This document shows, piece by piece, positions 36,094 to 46,191 of a DNA stretch of 64,000 bases. This DNA is from Gammaproteobacteria bacterium (lineage in GTDB: Bacteria; Pseudomonadota; Gammaproteobacteria; PIVX01). The stretch is taken from contig PIVX01000003.1 in NCBI GenBank assembly GCA_003353785.1, positions 78,334 through 142,333 of the forward strand, given 5' to 3'. The translations under genes and the position numbers were made by a program. Positions within the stretch are counted from its first letter, which is position 1, and every line of letters begins with the position of its first letter. Below the pieces are notes generated by a model, which did not search any database, was not told where the DNA came from, and was given only the letters and a program-made list of their open reading frames with translations.

Positions 36094-37158
36094 GTGAAAA
36101 AAAAAATCAAAGCGGTTTTTACAGGAGGTGGCTCTGCCGGACATGTAGTACCTTGCTTGCCTCTGATAGAAGAGTTGCTTGATAGTGGTTGGAATGTGCA
36201 CTATGTTGGTTCTTATACAGGAGTTGAAAGAAGGGTAATTACTAATAGAGCTATAGATTACAGTGCTATATTTACTGGGAAATTTAGAAGGTATTTTAGT
36301 TGGCAGAATTTCCTAGATCCTATAAAGATCATTCTAGGTATTTTTCAGGCAATAATAATAATTTTTAGATTAAAGCCTCAAGTTATTTTTTCTAAAGGGG
36401 GGTTCGTTGCTTTTCCTGTTGTGCTAGCAGGCTGGTTAAATAGAGTTCCAATTATTGTACATGAATCAGACATAACCCCTGGATTGGCAAATAAATTAAG
36501 CTTTTTCTTTGCAAAGAAGGTTTGTTTAACATTTCCAAATGTAAATTTAGAAAAATCAGGGAAATTTATTTATACTGGTACTCCTATTAGGAATGAAATA
36601 GTCAATGGAGAGGCCGAATTAGGTAAAAATATCTGTAAGTTTACCAAAGAAATACCAGTGCTTTTATTTATAGGAGGAGGTAATGGTTCAGAGGTTATAA
36701 ATAACCTAGTAGAGAAAAATTATGATGTTCTGATAAAAAAATTTAATATTATACAAATAACAGGGATCAGTAATAGAAATAATATTATAATAGATCCTAC
36801 TTCACATGTTGTATTTAAATATGTGGAAGAAGGGTTAGCTCATTTGTTTGCTTACGCAGACTGTATAGTATCTCGTGCAGGCTCTAATATTATCCATGAA
36901 ATTTTAGCTATTAGTAAGCCACACATTTTGATCCCTTTATCAAGTCAAGTAAGCAGGGGAGAGCAACGATTGAATGCAGAGTATTTTCAGAATAATTATG
37001 GTAGTGTAGTCTTGCAAGAAGAACAATTAGATAGTGAATTTATAAATGTCCTGTACAGTACTATGCAAGAGACTACTAGTTATAGAAAAAAATTATCATC
37101 TCATAAATTTACTATAGGAAATAAAAAAGTAATTTCTATAATAAAAGAATATATGTAA
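36094..37158 (+). CDS. murG: Lipid II synthase MurG
   Basis: A 354-residue GT-B glycosyltransferase that adds GlcNAc to lipid I on the cytoplasmic face of the inner membrane. N-terminal GGGSAGHVVPCLPL is the acceptor-site glycine-rich loop. SKGGFVAFPVVLAG, HESDITPGLANKL and the C-terminal UDP-GlcNAc site SRAGSNIIHEI...PLSSQVSRGEQRLNA are present. The start is GTG. It is away from the usual dcw cluster, with acnA upstream and a peptidase downstream. Confidence 0.95.
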   Translation: MKKKIKAVFTGGGSAGHVVPCLPLIEELLDSGWNVHYVGSYTGVERRVITNRAIDYSAIFTGKFRRYFSWQNFLDPIKIILGIFQAIIIIFRLKPQVIFSKGGFVAFPVVLAGWLNRVPIIVHESDITPGLANKLSFFFAKKVCLTFPNVNLEKSGKFIYTGTPIRNEIVNGEAELGKNICKFTKEIPVLLFIGGGNGSEVINNLVEKNYDVLIKKFNIIQITGISNRNNIIIDPTSHVVFKYVEEGLAHLFAYADCIVSRAGSNIIHEILAISKPHILIPLSSQVSRGEQRLNAEYFQNNYGSVVLQEEQLDSEFINVLYSTMQETTSYRKKLSSHKFTIGNKKVISIIKEYM

Positions 37159-37186
37159 TATAGTTAGAGTTAAATTGGGGGCTAAA

Positions 37187-38602
37187 ATGGATGTGCAAAA
37201 ATGTAATAATTATATAAATAAGGTGTGGAATAATTCTATTATTTCTACTTTAGAAAATTACATACGGATCCCTAATAAATCTCCTATATTTGATGCTAAT
37301 TGGCAAAAAAATGGTTATATGGCTCAGGCTGTTGAATTAATAAAATGTTGGTGTGAGAATAATGCTCCTAATGGTATGGAATTAAAGGTACTTCAAATAA
37401 ATAATAGAACTCCTCTAATTTATATAGATATTAATGGGGATCCATCTAGAAATACAATTTTGTTATATGGGCATCTTGATAAACAACCTGAGATGACAGG
37501 ATGGGATAATAATTTTGGACCATGGAAACCTGTTATTATGAATAATAAGCTTTATGGTAGAGGGGGAGCAGATGATGGTTATGCAATTTTTTCTGCAATT
37601 ACCGCTATAAATGCCTTACAAGATCAGAATATACCGCACGGAAGATGCATCATTATTATAGAAGCTAGTGAGGAGAGCGGCAGTATTGATTTACCTCTTT
37701 ATATTACTGAATTGGAATCATCAATAGGCAAGCCTGATCTTATTATTTGTTTAGATTCTGGTTGTGGAAATTATGAACAAATGTGGGTAACTACTTCTTT
37801 AAGAGGCATTGTAGGAGGAAGATTAAAAGTTCAGGTTACTGAACAGGGAATTCACTCTGGGATTGCTAGTGGAGTTGTTCCTTGTAGTTTTAGAATAGCT
37901 AGGAAATTGCTTAGTAGAATTGAAAATGAGGATACTGGGAAGATAATTCTGCCAGAGTTACAAGTGGAAATTCCTAATGATAGATTAAAAGAAGCAGAAG
38001 AAACTGCCAAAGTTTTACAAAATAATATTTATCATGAACTACCTTTTGTGCATGACGCTAGACCTATTACTGAAGATCTTGTTGAATTAGTTTTAAATAA
38101 AACTTGGCGTTCGTTTTTATCTATAATTGGTATTGATGGCATTCCCTCAATAGATGCTGCGGGTAATGTTCATAGAACATATACAGAATTAAAGCTCTCC
38201 ATAAGAATTCCACCAATTTTAGAGGCTAATGATGCTGCAGAGGCAATAAAAAATAAATTAGAATATGCTCCTCCATATAATGCATTAGTAAATTATGACA
38301 TTGAAGATGTTGCTTCTGGATGGAATGCTCCTAAAACTGAAGAATGGGTTCATCTTGTCGCTGATGATGCTTCAAAAATGTTTTTTGGCAAGGAAGTTCA
38401 GTATATTGGGGAAGGGGGCACTATTCCATTTATGGGTATGTTAGGAGAAATGTTTCCAGATGCTCAGTTTATAATTACGGGTGTGCTAGGTCCTAAGTCT
38501 AATGCTCATGGCCCAAATGAATTTCTGCATTTATCTTATGTAGAGAAATTAACAGGAAGTATTGCCTATATAATAGGCAATTACCATAAAAAACAACCAT
38601 AA
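37187..38602 (+). CDS. M20-family metallopeptidase (dipeptidase/carnosinase-like)
   Basis: About 471 residues, in the M20A fold with two zinc ions. Ligand motifs are YGHLDKQPE (His and catalytic Asp), GRGGADDGYA (bridging Asp), IEASEESGS (catalytic and ligand Glu), CLDSGCGN and near the C-terminus AHGPNEFL. The dimerisation domain lies at about residues 205-365. It is likely a cytosolic dipeptidase supplying amino acids; the substrate cannot be told. ATG 37187 follows GGGGG and is preferred to TTG 37175. Confidence 0.9.
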   Translation: MDVQKCNNYINKVWNNSIISTLENYIRIPNKSPIFDANWQKNGYMAQAVELIKCWCENNAPNGMELKVLQINNRTPLIYIDINGDPSRNTILLYGHLDKQPEMTGWDNNFGPWKPVIMNNKLYGRGGADDGYAIFSAITAINALQDQNIPHGRCIIIIEASEESGSIDLPLYITELESSIGKPDLIICLDSGCGNYEQMWVTTSLRGIVGGRLKVQVTEQGIHSGIASGVVPCSFRIARKLLSRIENEDTGKIILPELQVEIPNDRLKEAEETAKVLQNNIYHELPFVHDARPITEDLVELVLNKTWRSFLSIIGIDGIPSIDAAGNVHRTYTELKLSIRIPPILEANDAAEAIKNKLEYAPPYNALVNYDIEDVASGWNAPKTEEWVHLVADDASKMFFGKEVQYIGEGGTIPFMGMLGEMFPDAQFIITGVLGPKSNAHGPNEFLHLSYVEKLTGSIAYIIGNYHKKQP

Positions 38603-38707
38603 ATATTATTAAAACTACATTAATATTTTATATATAGTAAAATTATTATGATATATTTATTTTAGTTTGTAAGAATAATTTAGACAAGTATGAATAAGGA
38701 ACTGATA

Positions 38708-39508
38708 ATGAGAAGTTTGATAATAAAATTTGTATTAGTAGCTATGGTAATATCTTTACCACAACTTACTAACTCAGCGACATCTAAAAAATCTAGTGGT
38801 AAGAGTTTCTCTGTTAAGAAATCTACTTCTATGAAAACGGAAGCAGAAAAATTTAGTTATATTTTAGGAATTGATTTAGCTGATAATTTTAAGCGTCAAG
38901 AAATTGAAATTAATCCCGAGCTAGTTTATCTTGGTTTGAAAGCAGCACTTTCTGATAAGAAATATCGGATGACTGATGATGAAATGAAGGCTGTTCTTAA
39001 AAGTTTTCAAGTTAAGATGACTGCTAAAAGACAAAAGGAATTAGATAAACTTAAGAAACAGCTTAAAGTAAAAGCTGCTGAGAACAAGAAAAAGAGCGAT
39101 AAATACTTAGTAGATAATAAAAAGAAAAAAGGTGTTCAAGTTACTAAAAGTGGCTTACAGTATAAAATTTTAAAGCGTTCCAAAAAAGGGGCTATACCAA
39201 CAAATGATAAGTTTGTAGAAGTAAAATATACTGGAAAGCTTATTGATGGTACTGTATTTGATTCTACTGATAGAAACGGTGGTAAAGCTGTTAGTTTACC
39301 AGTGAGCGGATTGATCTCTGGTTGGCAAGAAGCTTTAAAAATGATGAAGGAAGGAGATAAATGGAATCTTGTTATTCCTTATAATTTAGCATATGGAGAG
39401 ACTGGTCAAGGAGGGATTGGACCTAATCAAGCTTTGATTTTCGATATTGAGTTGTTTAAAGTGATGGATTCTGATATCGATCCAAGTGCTAGCGCTAGAA
39501 AAAAATAA
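38708..39508 (+). CDS. Mip-like FKBP-type peptidyl-prolyl isomerase
   Basis: About 266 residues: a signal peptide ending LTNSA, a dimerisation region (EAEKFSYILGIDLADNFKRQ), a long lysine-rich helix (residues 90-145), and a C-terminal FKBP domain from about residue 155 with VEVKYTGKLIDGTVFDST, GWQEALKMMKEGDKW and LAYGETGQGGIGPNQALIF. This is the Mip/FkpA arrangement: a periplasmic or surface chaperone that aids virulence in Legionella. The helix is unusually lysine-rich. ATG 38708 has AAGGA before it; ATG 38690 lacks one. Confidence 0.93.
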   Translation: MRSLIIKFVLVAMVISLPQLTNSATSKKSSGKSFSVKKSTSMKTEAEKFSYILGIDLADNFKRQEIEINPELVYLGLKAALSDKKYRMTDDEMKAVLKSFQVKMTAKRQKELDKLKKQLKVKAAENKKKSDKYLVDNKKKKGVQVTKSGLQYKILKRSKKGAIPTNDKFVEVKYTGKLIDGTVFDSTDRNGGKAVSLPVSGLISGWQEALKMMKEGDKWNLVIPYNLAYGETGQGGIGPNQALIFDIELFKVMDSDIDPSASARKK

Positions 39509-39520
39509 ATCTTTTTTAGT

Positions 39521-39548
39521 CCGAGCGGCATATTTTAAAGCTGCTCGG
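39521..39548 (+). terminator. GC-rich hairpin after the Mip-like gene
   Basis: CCGAGCGGC (39521-39529) pairs with GCTGCTCGG (39540-39548) with one G-U pair and a 10-base loop. It is the most GC-rich hairpin seen in the window and lies 12 bases after the stop codon, but it is not followed by a T-run, so Rho-independent termination is uncertain. Confidence 0.45.
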
Positions 39549-39652
39549 CTAGGTCTAAACTAAAATTATATAATGTAGCCGATTATAAAAGCGGTACCAG
39601 AACCAGCAGTCTGACTATATATTACTAATACATATTAGCGAGTGTTTATTTT

Positions 39653-40678
39653 ATGTTTGTTAGTAGTAAAAAAATTCATATTCTAGATAGGAGTATACGA
39701 GAAGTTGATAAAAAACATGCTTATTTAGATGAAGTTGATTTAGTAAAAAATGGTGCGCTTTTTTTATTTTACTATAAACAAGATGGGCATTACTCTATCA
39801 TACCAGATAATTTTAAATTAGCGCATAATCCTAAATTAGTGAATAATCTTGATAAGCATACTGCTCCTAAATGGGAAGATATAGTTTCTTTCTTTATAGC
39901 CAATAATGATATTGTAAAAGATAATTTTAGGGTAAGAGCATCATATCTTTTTAAAATTCTATCAAGTTTCTGTGAAAGATTTAAGAATGATTTTCATATC
40001 ATAGATGTGGGAGCTAGTTACGGAATAATAAGCTTGCTAATGGCAGCTATGCTGAAAGAGCTAAAATATGATAAAAAAATATATGCATTTGAACCTGGAG
40101 TCACTAACAAATTAGTTAAAAAGAATTTTGAATTAAACCATATGGATCAAGAGATTGAATTATTACCTTATGCAGTAGGTAAATTTAATAATTATAGTGT
40201 TATGTATTATGATTTAGGGCAATCACAAGATAACCGTTTAGTTAATCCCTTGCCTACAACATTATCTAAACCTGTTAAAGTAATTAGATTGGATGATTTT
40301 TTAGAAAAGAGTAGCTCTGGTATTATACCTGCATTTATTAAGATAGATACTCAAGGATATGAACCATTTGTTTTTGATGGGCTTGAAAAAATTTTTGCAA
40401 AGAAAATCCCATGTGTTATAGAAACAGAATTTACTCCTTGGTGTTTAGAAACAGAATTGTTTAGGGATATGGGGGCAGTTGGTTTTCTTAAACAATTAAT
40501 AAGTAATTTTAGAATTTTCCATCATGACTTGGCAACAGGATATGTGGAAATAAAGGATGAGGATATATCAAATTTTGTCAAAAAAATTAGTGATAAAGAA
40601 CCTTGCTGGACTGATATTTTATGTGTGTCACATCATTTTCCTGAAGCAGATAAATTACTAAAATCAATTATACGATAA
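39653..40678 (+). CDS. FkbM-family methyltransferase
   Basis: A 341-residue SAM-dependent methyltransferase. The Rossmann motif is IIDVGASYGIISLLMA (near residue 119), followed by IYAFEPG and, characteristic of FkbM, PAFIKIDTQGYEPFVFDGLE and IPCVIETEF. FkbM enzymes methylate hydroxyl groups on sugars, polyketides or lipids. Residues 1-100 have no family match I can name. No glycosyltransferase or polysaccharide cluster is nearby, so its substrate is open. It is convergent with tamB. Confidence 0.85.
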   Translation: MFVSSKKIHILDRSIREVDKKHAYLDEVDLVKNGALFLFYYKQDGHYSIIPDNFKLAHNPKLVNNLDKHTAPKWEDIVSFFIANNDIVKDNFRVRASYLFKILSSFCERFKNDFHIIDVGASYGIISLLMAAMLKELKYDKKIYAFEPGVTNKLVKKNFELNHMDQEIELLPYAVGKFNNYSVMYYDLGQSQDNRLVNPLPTTLSKPVKVIRLDDFLEKSSSGIIPAFIKIDTQGYEPFVFDGLEKIFAKKIPCVIETEFTPWCLETELFRDMGAVGFLKQLISNFRIFHHDLATGYVEIKDEDISNFVKKISDKEPCWTDILCVSHHFPEADKLLKSIIR

Positions 40679-40716
40679 TAGGTTAATGTATATTTGTGTG
40701 TAGCATCTTTTAATAT

Positions 40717-43700
40717 TTACCAGAATTCTATGTTATATAATAGTCTTACGGCTGAGTCTATTTCCTCTTTCTTCTCTAAAGAAATTTTCCATCTTTTAGT
40801 AATGCTATAAGTGGCTCGGATTACTCGTTGTACATCATCGGTACCTTTACTATATCCAGCTGATACATTAAGCTTGGGAGTAATTTGTTTTCCTATAAAG
40901 TAATTTGTTCTTTCACTAACTTGAGATTTATCTTTTAAGTCTTCCTGAGTTTCGGGGACACTGGAATATTCTGTACTAATGTCTATGTCAAAGCCCGTAG
41001 CTTTTTGGAGTTTGTTAATGGCCCCTAAGTCATTATTGCTTCCTTGGAGTAATACTATAACAGAGGTAATACTTGACTGCGCATTATCACTTATTTGTTT
41101 TGTACTTTTCCCTAATGCTAGATAGGATAAAATATCTACCTGAGAAAATGCTGGTGGTTTAGCAAACAATACTATTTCTGGATCATCTATTTTTCCGCTT
41201 GCTTTGACACCTACTAATTTTGGTATTTCTTCATCAACTATATTATAGTCAGAAAAAATATCTAGTGTGGCTCTTAGATCTATTCTAGGATCATCTATAT
41301 TTGATCCGGTATAGGATAACTCTCCTTTTTTAATAACGAGTGAATTGCTGAAAAATCTATATTTACCTTTTATAATATTTATTCGGCCAAATACAGCATC
41401 AGAAAATATATCATTATTTACTAGTCTTAATTTACCTTTAAGATTGCCAGAGATCCCATAGGCTAGTAGGTTGATTTTATCAAAAATATTCAAAGTAAGG
41501 TCATAATAAAGTGGTGATTTGTTACCATTATCATCTTGTGCATTTATAACTATATCATTTGATAGAGATTCTACTTCAGGGAAACTATCAATTATAACCT
41601 TACCATTAATTACATCAATATTACCGTTTAATGAAAAAAAATTATTTTTAGATATAGTCAAGTTTGAGTTAATATCAAGCGTTATTTTGCTAGTATCAGA
41701 TATTCTAAATGTATTAGCATTTATTTTAAAATCTAGTTCTGATAAGTTATAATTTTGTACTTGTCCACTTCCTTCCATTTTAATATCACCTTTACCAGCT
41801 TTTGCCTTTGTAGACAAGCTAAATGAATTATCTTTAATTTCAAATCTAGAATTAATATCATTAATTGCTAACATTGATGGTACAACTAATATAGAGCCAT
41901 TTTCAATTTTTGAGAATCCATTAAAAATTGGTTTTTGAATAGTTCCAGATACTAATATGTTTGTATCAAGAATACCTATTATATCATCAATAGATGTGCT
42001 TAAAGAATCTAAGATTCTATGATCACTGTATTTGCTTTTAAGTTGCCCTGAAATTTTAGCTTTTACTAGTGATTGAGCTAATAAGCTAGTATTTGCATAA
42101 TTAAGATTAAATGTGGTGCCATTACTGTCATCATTTATTATCTTGGCCTGTAATATTACTGAATTATCTATAAGCTTAGTCAAAAAATTTATTTCTTTAA
42201 TAGTAAATTTTTCTCCAATCCCACTTAAGATAACTGTATTATTAGATGATAAATTCAGATCTGCTTTAATAATATGATTATCTTGTGCTATATAATTCAT
42301 ATCAAAAGATATGGGTGTAATAATTTGGAATGGCTTTATATAATAATTAAGTAGATTATTGTCTGTTTTAATGTTAGCTTTGATAGAAAAATTTTTCTTA
42401 TTAAGATAAGAAAAATTTAAGCATAATTTGTCATTATTACTTACTATACATAGTTGATTATCCATATACATACGTTGTTCTTTAATTGTTAGCTTTGTAG
42501 GTTTTTGTATATCCCAGGTCTTATTGGTAGGATCTATTAAATTTAATTTATCTAAAGTAAAACTACTTCTATCCTTTTCTGTGATATAGACAATATCAGT
42601 ATTTACCTTATATTTATTAATGTTAATTAATGCAGCCATATATTGCTTATTATTTTTGTTTTTTAAGGAGACATCGATCAAATCAACTAATATATCGTCA
42701 TATTTAAGATTTTTAACGTAGATAATTCCTGAACTTTTTAAATTATCAAAATTGAAGTTTATATCTAATTTGCAATAATCGTTCCTGAAATTAGGAAGAA
42801 CTAATTTGTTTAACTCAGCAAATATTTTAGCTCTGGGGGATAAGAAATCTCCATGAATTTCTCCTGAGCTTGAAATTTTTCCACCTAACAAAGATGAGTA
42901 TTTTGATAAGTCTTGAATATTAATATCGTATTTTAGATCAGATTGTTTTGATAATTCTCCAGAAATATTGATAGTATTATTCTCATCAGTCATTTTAAAT
43001 TCTTTGAAGTCAATAGAGTTATTTTTTCTATTGATAATATATTTAGTTTTCATGTTCATAGAGACTTTGCTATTTTTAACAGCTAATTCTCCATCAGTGC
43101 TAAATGAATTTTTCCCAAAGATAATTTTATTATTACTAGTTACTATATAAGAGTTAGAACTAATGCTGCTAATTATTTTATCAAATGCAATTTCATGTTC
43201 TTCATTTATATCTTTAGTTATTGAGTTAAACATACAGTAGAATGAAGAACATGACTGGTTATTTGACAGTAGAATCTTAGTTGATAAATCAAAATTACCT
43301 TTATGTAGTCCATAGTTTTGATTGTTATATAAAATATTTCCATCTGACCAATTAGATTTTATTGTTAACAAATTATCTTGAATATTAACGTCAAAGTTTA
43401 AATCTATCGATGTTATATTATTTGCACTAATAGTTCCTTTTATATGGTTCTCAGTTCCTGTTATTTTAGTATTATATTCTTGATGAATTACGTCATTTAT
43501 TGCGTCAAAATCTAATGATAGATGAAAATCTTCTCCCAAAATTAATTCACCTTTAAGGTTGAATTTGTAGTTATTAGAATTTGCTTTTATCTCTTTGATA
43601 ATGAGATTGTTTTTTTTCATGTTAGCACTTATATTAATTTTTTGTATTAATATAGGAGAAATATGAGGTTTCCTAATTAACAGATATTCTATTTTAAATT

Positions 43701-44094
43701 GCTCTATATCTAAATTTAACCAGACAGGATAATTAACTGGGACATTTTCTTCAGAGGTGGTAGGGGAATCTTCTAACAAAATAGCTATACTATCTACATT
43801 GATTGATTTTACTGTTAGATTATTTTTAAATATATCTATATTTAATTCACTACTGAAATTAGTAATATCAAGTTTAATGTCTTCAGACGCATAAATAAGG
43901 CTTTCTAGACTAATTCCATTGAGAACATTTCCTTTTAGCCCAGTGATTTTTAAATTACCTGGTATCAGATAATTGGTGGTTTTATAGATAGTATGTAGTC
44001 CGGGTGTTGTATACAAAAGAAAATACCCAGATACAATAATAATAATTAAATTAAGTAGAATAAATTTTTTCAGGATAGGAATAAAATTTCTCAT
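40717..44094 (-). CDS. tamB: Translocation and assembly module subunit TamB
   Basis: A 1125-residue AsmA-like periplasmic bridge protein with an N-terminal inner-membrane signal anchor (residues 12-30) and a very long beta-rich middle (beta-taco). The conserved C-terminal DUF490 part includes the region SYLALGKS, GINKLQKATGFDIDIST-like sequence and GKQITPKLNVSAGY. It acts with TamA and in phospholipid transport to the outer membrane. It is somewhat shorter than E. coli TamB (1259). It starts 2 bases after the tamA stop. Confidence 0.92.
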   Translation of the reverse strand: MRNFIPILKKFILLNLIIIIVSGYFLLYTTPGLHTIYKTTNYLIPGNLKITGLKGNVLNGISLESLIYASEDIKLDITNFSSELNIDIFKNNLTVKSINVDSIAILLEDSPTTSEENVPVNYPVWLNLDIEQFKIEYLLIRKPHISPILIQKINISANMKKNNLIIKEIKANSNNYKFNLKGELILGEDFHLSLDFDAINDVIHQEYNTKITGTENHIKGTISANNITSIDLNFDVNIQDNLLTIKSNWSDGNILYNNQNYGLHKGNFDLSTKILLSNNQSCSSFYCMFNSITKDINEEHEIAFDKIISSISSNSYIVTSNNKIIFGKNSFSTDGELAVKNSKVSMNMKTKYIINRKNNSIDFKEFKMTDENNTINISGELSKQSDLKYDINIQDLSKYSSLLGGKISSSGEIHGDFLSPRAKIFAELNKLVLPNFRNDYCKLDINFNFDNLKSSGIIYVKNLKYDDILVDLIDVSLKNKNNKQYMAALININKYKVNTDIVYITEKDRSSFTLDKLNLIDPTNKTWDIQKPTKLTIKEQRMYMDNQLCIVSNNDKLCLNFSYLNKKNFSIKANIKTDNNLLNYYIKPFQIITPISFDMNYIAQDNHIIKADLNLSSNNTVILSGIGEKFTIKEINFLTKLIDNSVILQAKIINDDSNGTTFNLNYANTSLLAQSLVKAKISGQLKSKYSDHRILDSLSTSIDDIIGILDTNILVSGTIQKPIFNGFSKIENGSILVVPSMLAINDINSRFEIKDNSFSLSTKAKAGKGDIKMEGSGQVQNYNLSELDFKINANTFRISDTSKITLDINSNLTISKNNFFSLNGNIDVINGKVIIDSFPEVESLSNDIVINAQDDNGNKSPLYYDLTLNIFDKINLLAYGISGNLKGKLRLVNNDIFSDAVFGRINIIKGKYRFFSNSLVIKKGELSYTGSNIDDPRIDLRATLDIFSDYNIVDEEIPKLVGVKASGKIDDPEIVLFAKPPAFSQVDILSYLALGKSTKQISDNAQSSITSVIVLLQGSNNDLGAINKLQKATGFDIDISTEYSSVPETQEDLKDKSQVSERTNYFIGKQITPKLNVSAGYSKGTDDVQRVIRATYSITKRWKISLEKKEEIDSAVRLLYNIEFW

Positions 44095-44096
44095 AG

Positions 44097-45839
44097 TTAG
44101 ATCTCTGAACCTATACTAAAAAATATTCGGTATTCAGGTGCATTTTTCTCAAGTGCGGTTGCATACCCTAAATTTACAGGTCCTATTGGGGTTTTAAACA
44201 TAAATCCGATTCCTATACTGCTTTTTGCTGGAGTTCTTATATTATCGAAAACATTACCAATGTCATAAAATGTAGTAAAATACCACCTCCAAACAATAGG
44301 TATTTGCATATCTATGCTTGCTACGTATACATATTTGCCTCTTCCTACTAAGTCGGATTGGAAATCGTATCCTCTTATACTACTGTTGCCACCTTCTAGG
44401 AAATATTTAGATGGAGGTAGATCGGTAATATCATCAATAAAAAAGTTTCCTCCTATTTTATTCCTTTGTATGAATCTAATATTCATTAAGGTAAAAATAT
44501 AGTTTAGCTTACAAGATGCTTGTAGGTAAGTTCTAGAGGACAACATATCTTTATGAGCTCCGTTAATATTCCAAGAAATTTTATATCCAAGAGTAGGAAA
44601 AACATTGTCGTTAGCTTTTTTTCTGAATAAAACAAGATCAGGTACTACTAAGAAAATACTATCTTTTTCATGTGGTTGAAATATTTCATATGATTCACGT
44701 GATAAATTTAAAGATATGATTCTATTCCATTTGACTTTTAATCTTGACCAACTAAAGCCAACGGAGTAGCTTGTGCTTCTACCTATTTCAATTTTTATTT
44801 TTCTTATGTCTGTACTAATAGAGTATGTATCAGTTGTTGGTTTTGCTCCTGGTATTTCGTATACAAATTTAGTATATTTTAAAAAATTAGAGTATCCAAC
44901 GTTAATTTTCGCCCTGTGTCCTTTAGAGTTTAATATTCTATGTTCAAGACCTATGAAGGTGTCTATTCCTCTATTTGAAGAATATCCAACACTTGTGCTT
45001 AAGCCTATTTTTTTTCTAATATTCAATGTTATATCAACAGGAACTATATTTGATTGATCAGAGAAATCTGGTTTTAAGTTGATATATTGAAATAACTGGC
45101 TTGAACTTAGATTGCTATAGCTATTTACCAGTTTTTTTGCTGTAAATACGTCTCCTTTGTTAAACTCCAGGTATTTCCTGATTAATTTCTCACTGATTTC
45201 AACTTCATTTATCTTAGTATCACCAAAATAGAATCTCTTATTTGTATCAAAGTGTAAAAGCACATCGGCTGTTTTATCTGATGTACTAACATTAGTAACT
45301 TTTTTAATAAATTGTGATCTAATATAACCATTATTTGTAGCCCACGTAGTTATCAATTTTTTTGTTTTCTCATAGTCAATAGATCTAAAGATTATGCCTT
45401 CTTTAGTTGGCAGTATTTTAAGTAATTTTATTAATGATTTATCTTCTCCACCTTCTCCTGTAAAGGTAATTGCAACAGAACGCGTTATTACTGGCTCTCC
45501 TAGTGTTATTGTGATTGTAGTAATTTCAGTTTTCATCGAAAGCCGATACTTTATGTTTATTTTGGGGTTGAAATATCCATATGGGTAGATAGCTGTTGCA
45601 ACTGTTTCTTCAAGATTTTTATAATAATAGTTTAATTTTTTTTTGGTAATTTTATTTAATAAATCTTTTTTATAAATGTCTAATTTTTCCTGTATATTGT
45701 TGTAAATATCGTCTTTGATTTCCATATCTTGGATCTCTATTTCATAAACAATATCTTTAAAGCGGTTTTTTGCATGTGTTATAGGGATGATAAATAATAG
45801 TAAAATGATAAGATAGTATTTATTGATTCTAATATTCAT
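44097..45839 (-). CDS. tamA: Translocation and assembly module subunit TamA
   Basis: A 580-residue Omp85-family outer-membrane barrel. It has a signal peptide (end PITHA), three POTRA domains (about residues 25-265, e.g. RFYFGDTKINEVEISEKLIR), and a 16-strand barrel with the conserved FFLEGGNSSIRGYDFQ-like lid-lock segment (KYFLEGGNSSIRGY) and the C-terminal NLGYATALE...FSIGSEI. With TamB it helps insert some outer-membrane proteins. It is co-transcribed with tamB. Confidence 0.94.
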   Translation of the reverse strand: MNIRINKYYLIILLLFIIPITHAKNRFKDIVYEIEIQDMEIKDDIYNNIQEKLDIYKKDLLNKITKKKLNYYYKNLEETVATAIYPYGYFNPKINIKYRLSMKTEITTITITLGEPVITRSVAITFTGEGGEDKSLIKLLKILPTKEGIIFRSIDYEKTKKLITTWATNNGYIRSQFIKKVTNVSTSDKTADVLLHFDTNKRFYFGDTKINEVEISEKLIRKYLEFNKGDVFTAKKLVNSYSNLSSSQLFQYINLKPDFSDQSNIVPVDITLNIRKKIGLSTSVGYSSNRGIDTFIGLEHRILNSKGHRAKINVGYSNFLKYTKFVYEIPGAKPTTDTYSISTDIRKIKIEIGRSTSYSVGFSWSRLKVKWNRIISLNLSRESYEIFQPHEKDSIFLVVPDLVLFRKKANDNVFPTLGYKISWNINGAHKDMLSSRTYLQASCKLNYIFTLMNIRFIQRNKIGGNFFIDDITDLPPSKYFLEGGNSSIRGYDFQSDLVGRGKYVYVASIDMQIPIVWRWYFTTFYDIGNVFDNIRTPAKSSIGIGFMFKTPIGPVNLGYATALEKNAPEYRIFFSIGSEI

Positions 45840-46191
45840 ATTATCTCTTAGTATACAAAAATGATACTATTTTGCTAGGTAATTCTATTACATTGTCCCA
45901 TGTGAAAATATGGTGGTAATTAGTCTATGTATGTCATAAGTCTGTTAATCCCTTGTTTTGATTATATTGGAAGAAAATTCAATACTGAATTTTATTATTT
46001 TAAAAAAAATTAGGATTTTTTTATATAATTTAAACATATTAGCATCCTTTCTGAGATATAGTTATTATCACTTATTAGGATGTTGGCTGCAACTAAAAGA
46101 TGCAAATTGTAGCATTAGTATTGTAAGAGATTGGGTTTTTTATGTTTTGTTCTTTGGTAATATTGATTGAGGGAAATTTTATATTGGATTA
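45840..46191. other. Intergenic region upstream of tamAB
   Basis: No gene is recognised. A 70-codon frame at 45958-46170 lacks a ribosome site and family resemblance. The region must hold the tamAB promoter on the minus strand, but no convincing -35/-10 pair was found. Confidence 0.5.

Noticed and set aside
45958..46170. 70-codon plus-strand frame upstream of tamA
   Set aside because: No ribosome site or family resemblance; composition is that of random AT-rich sequence.
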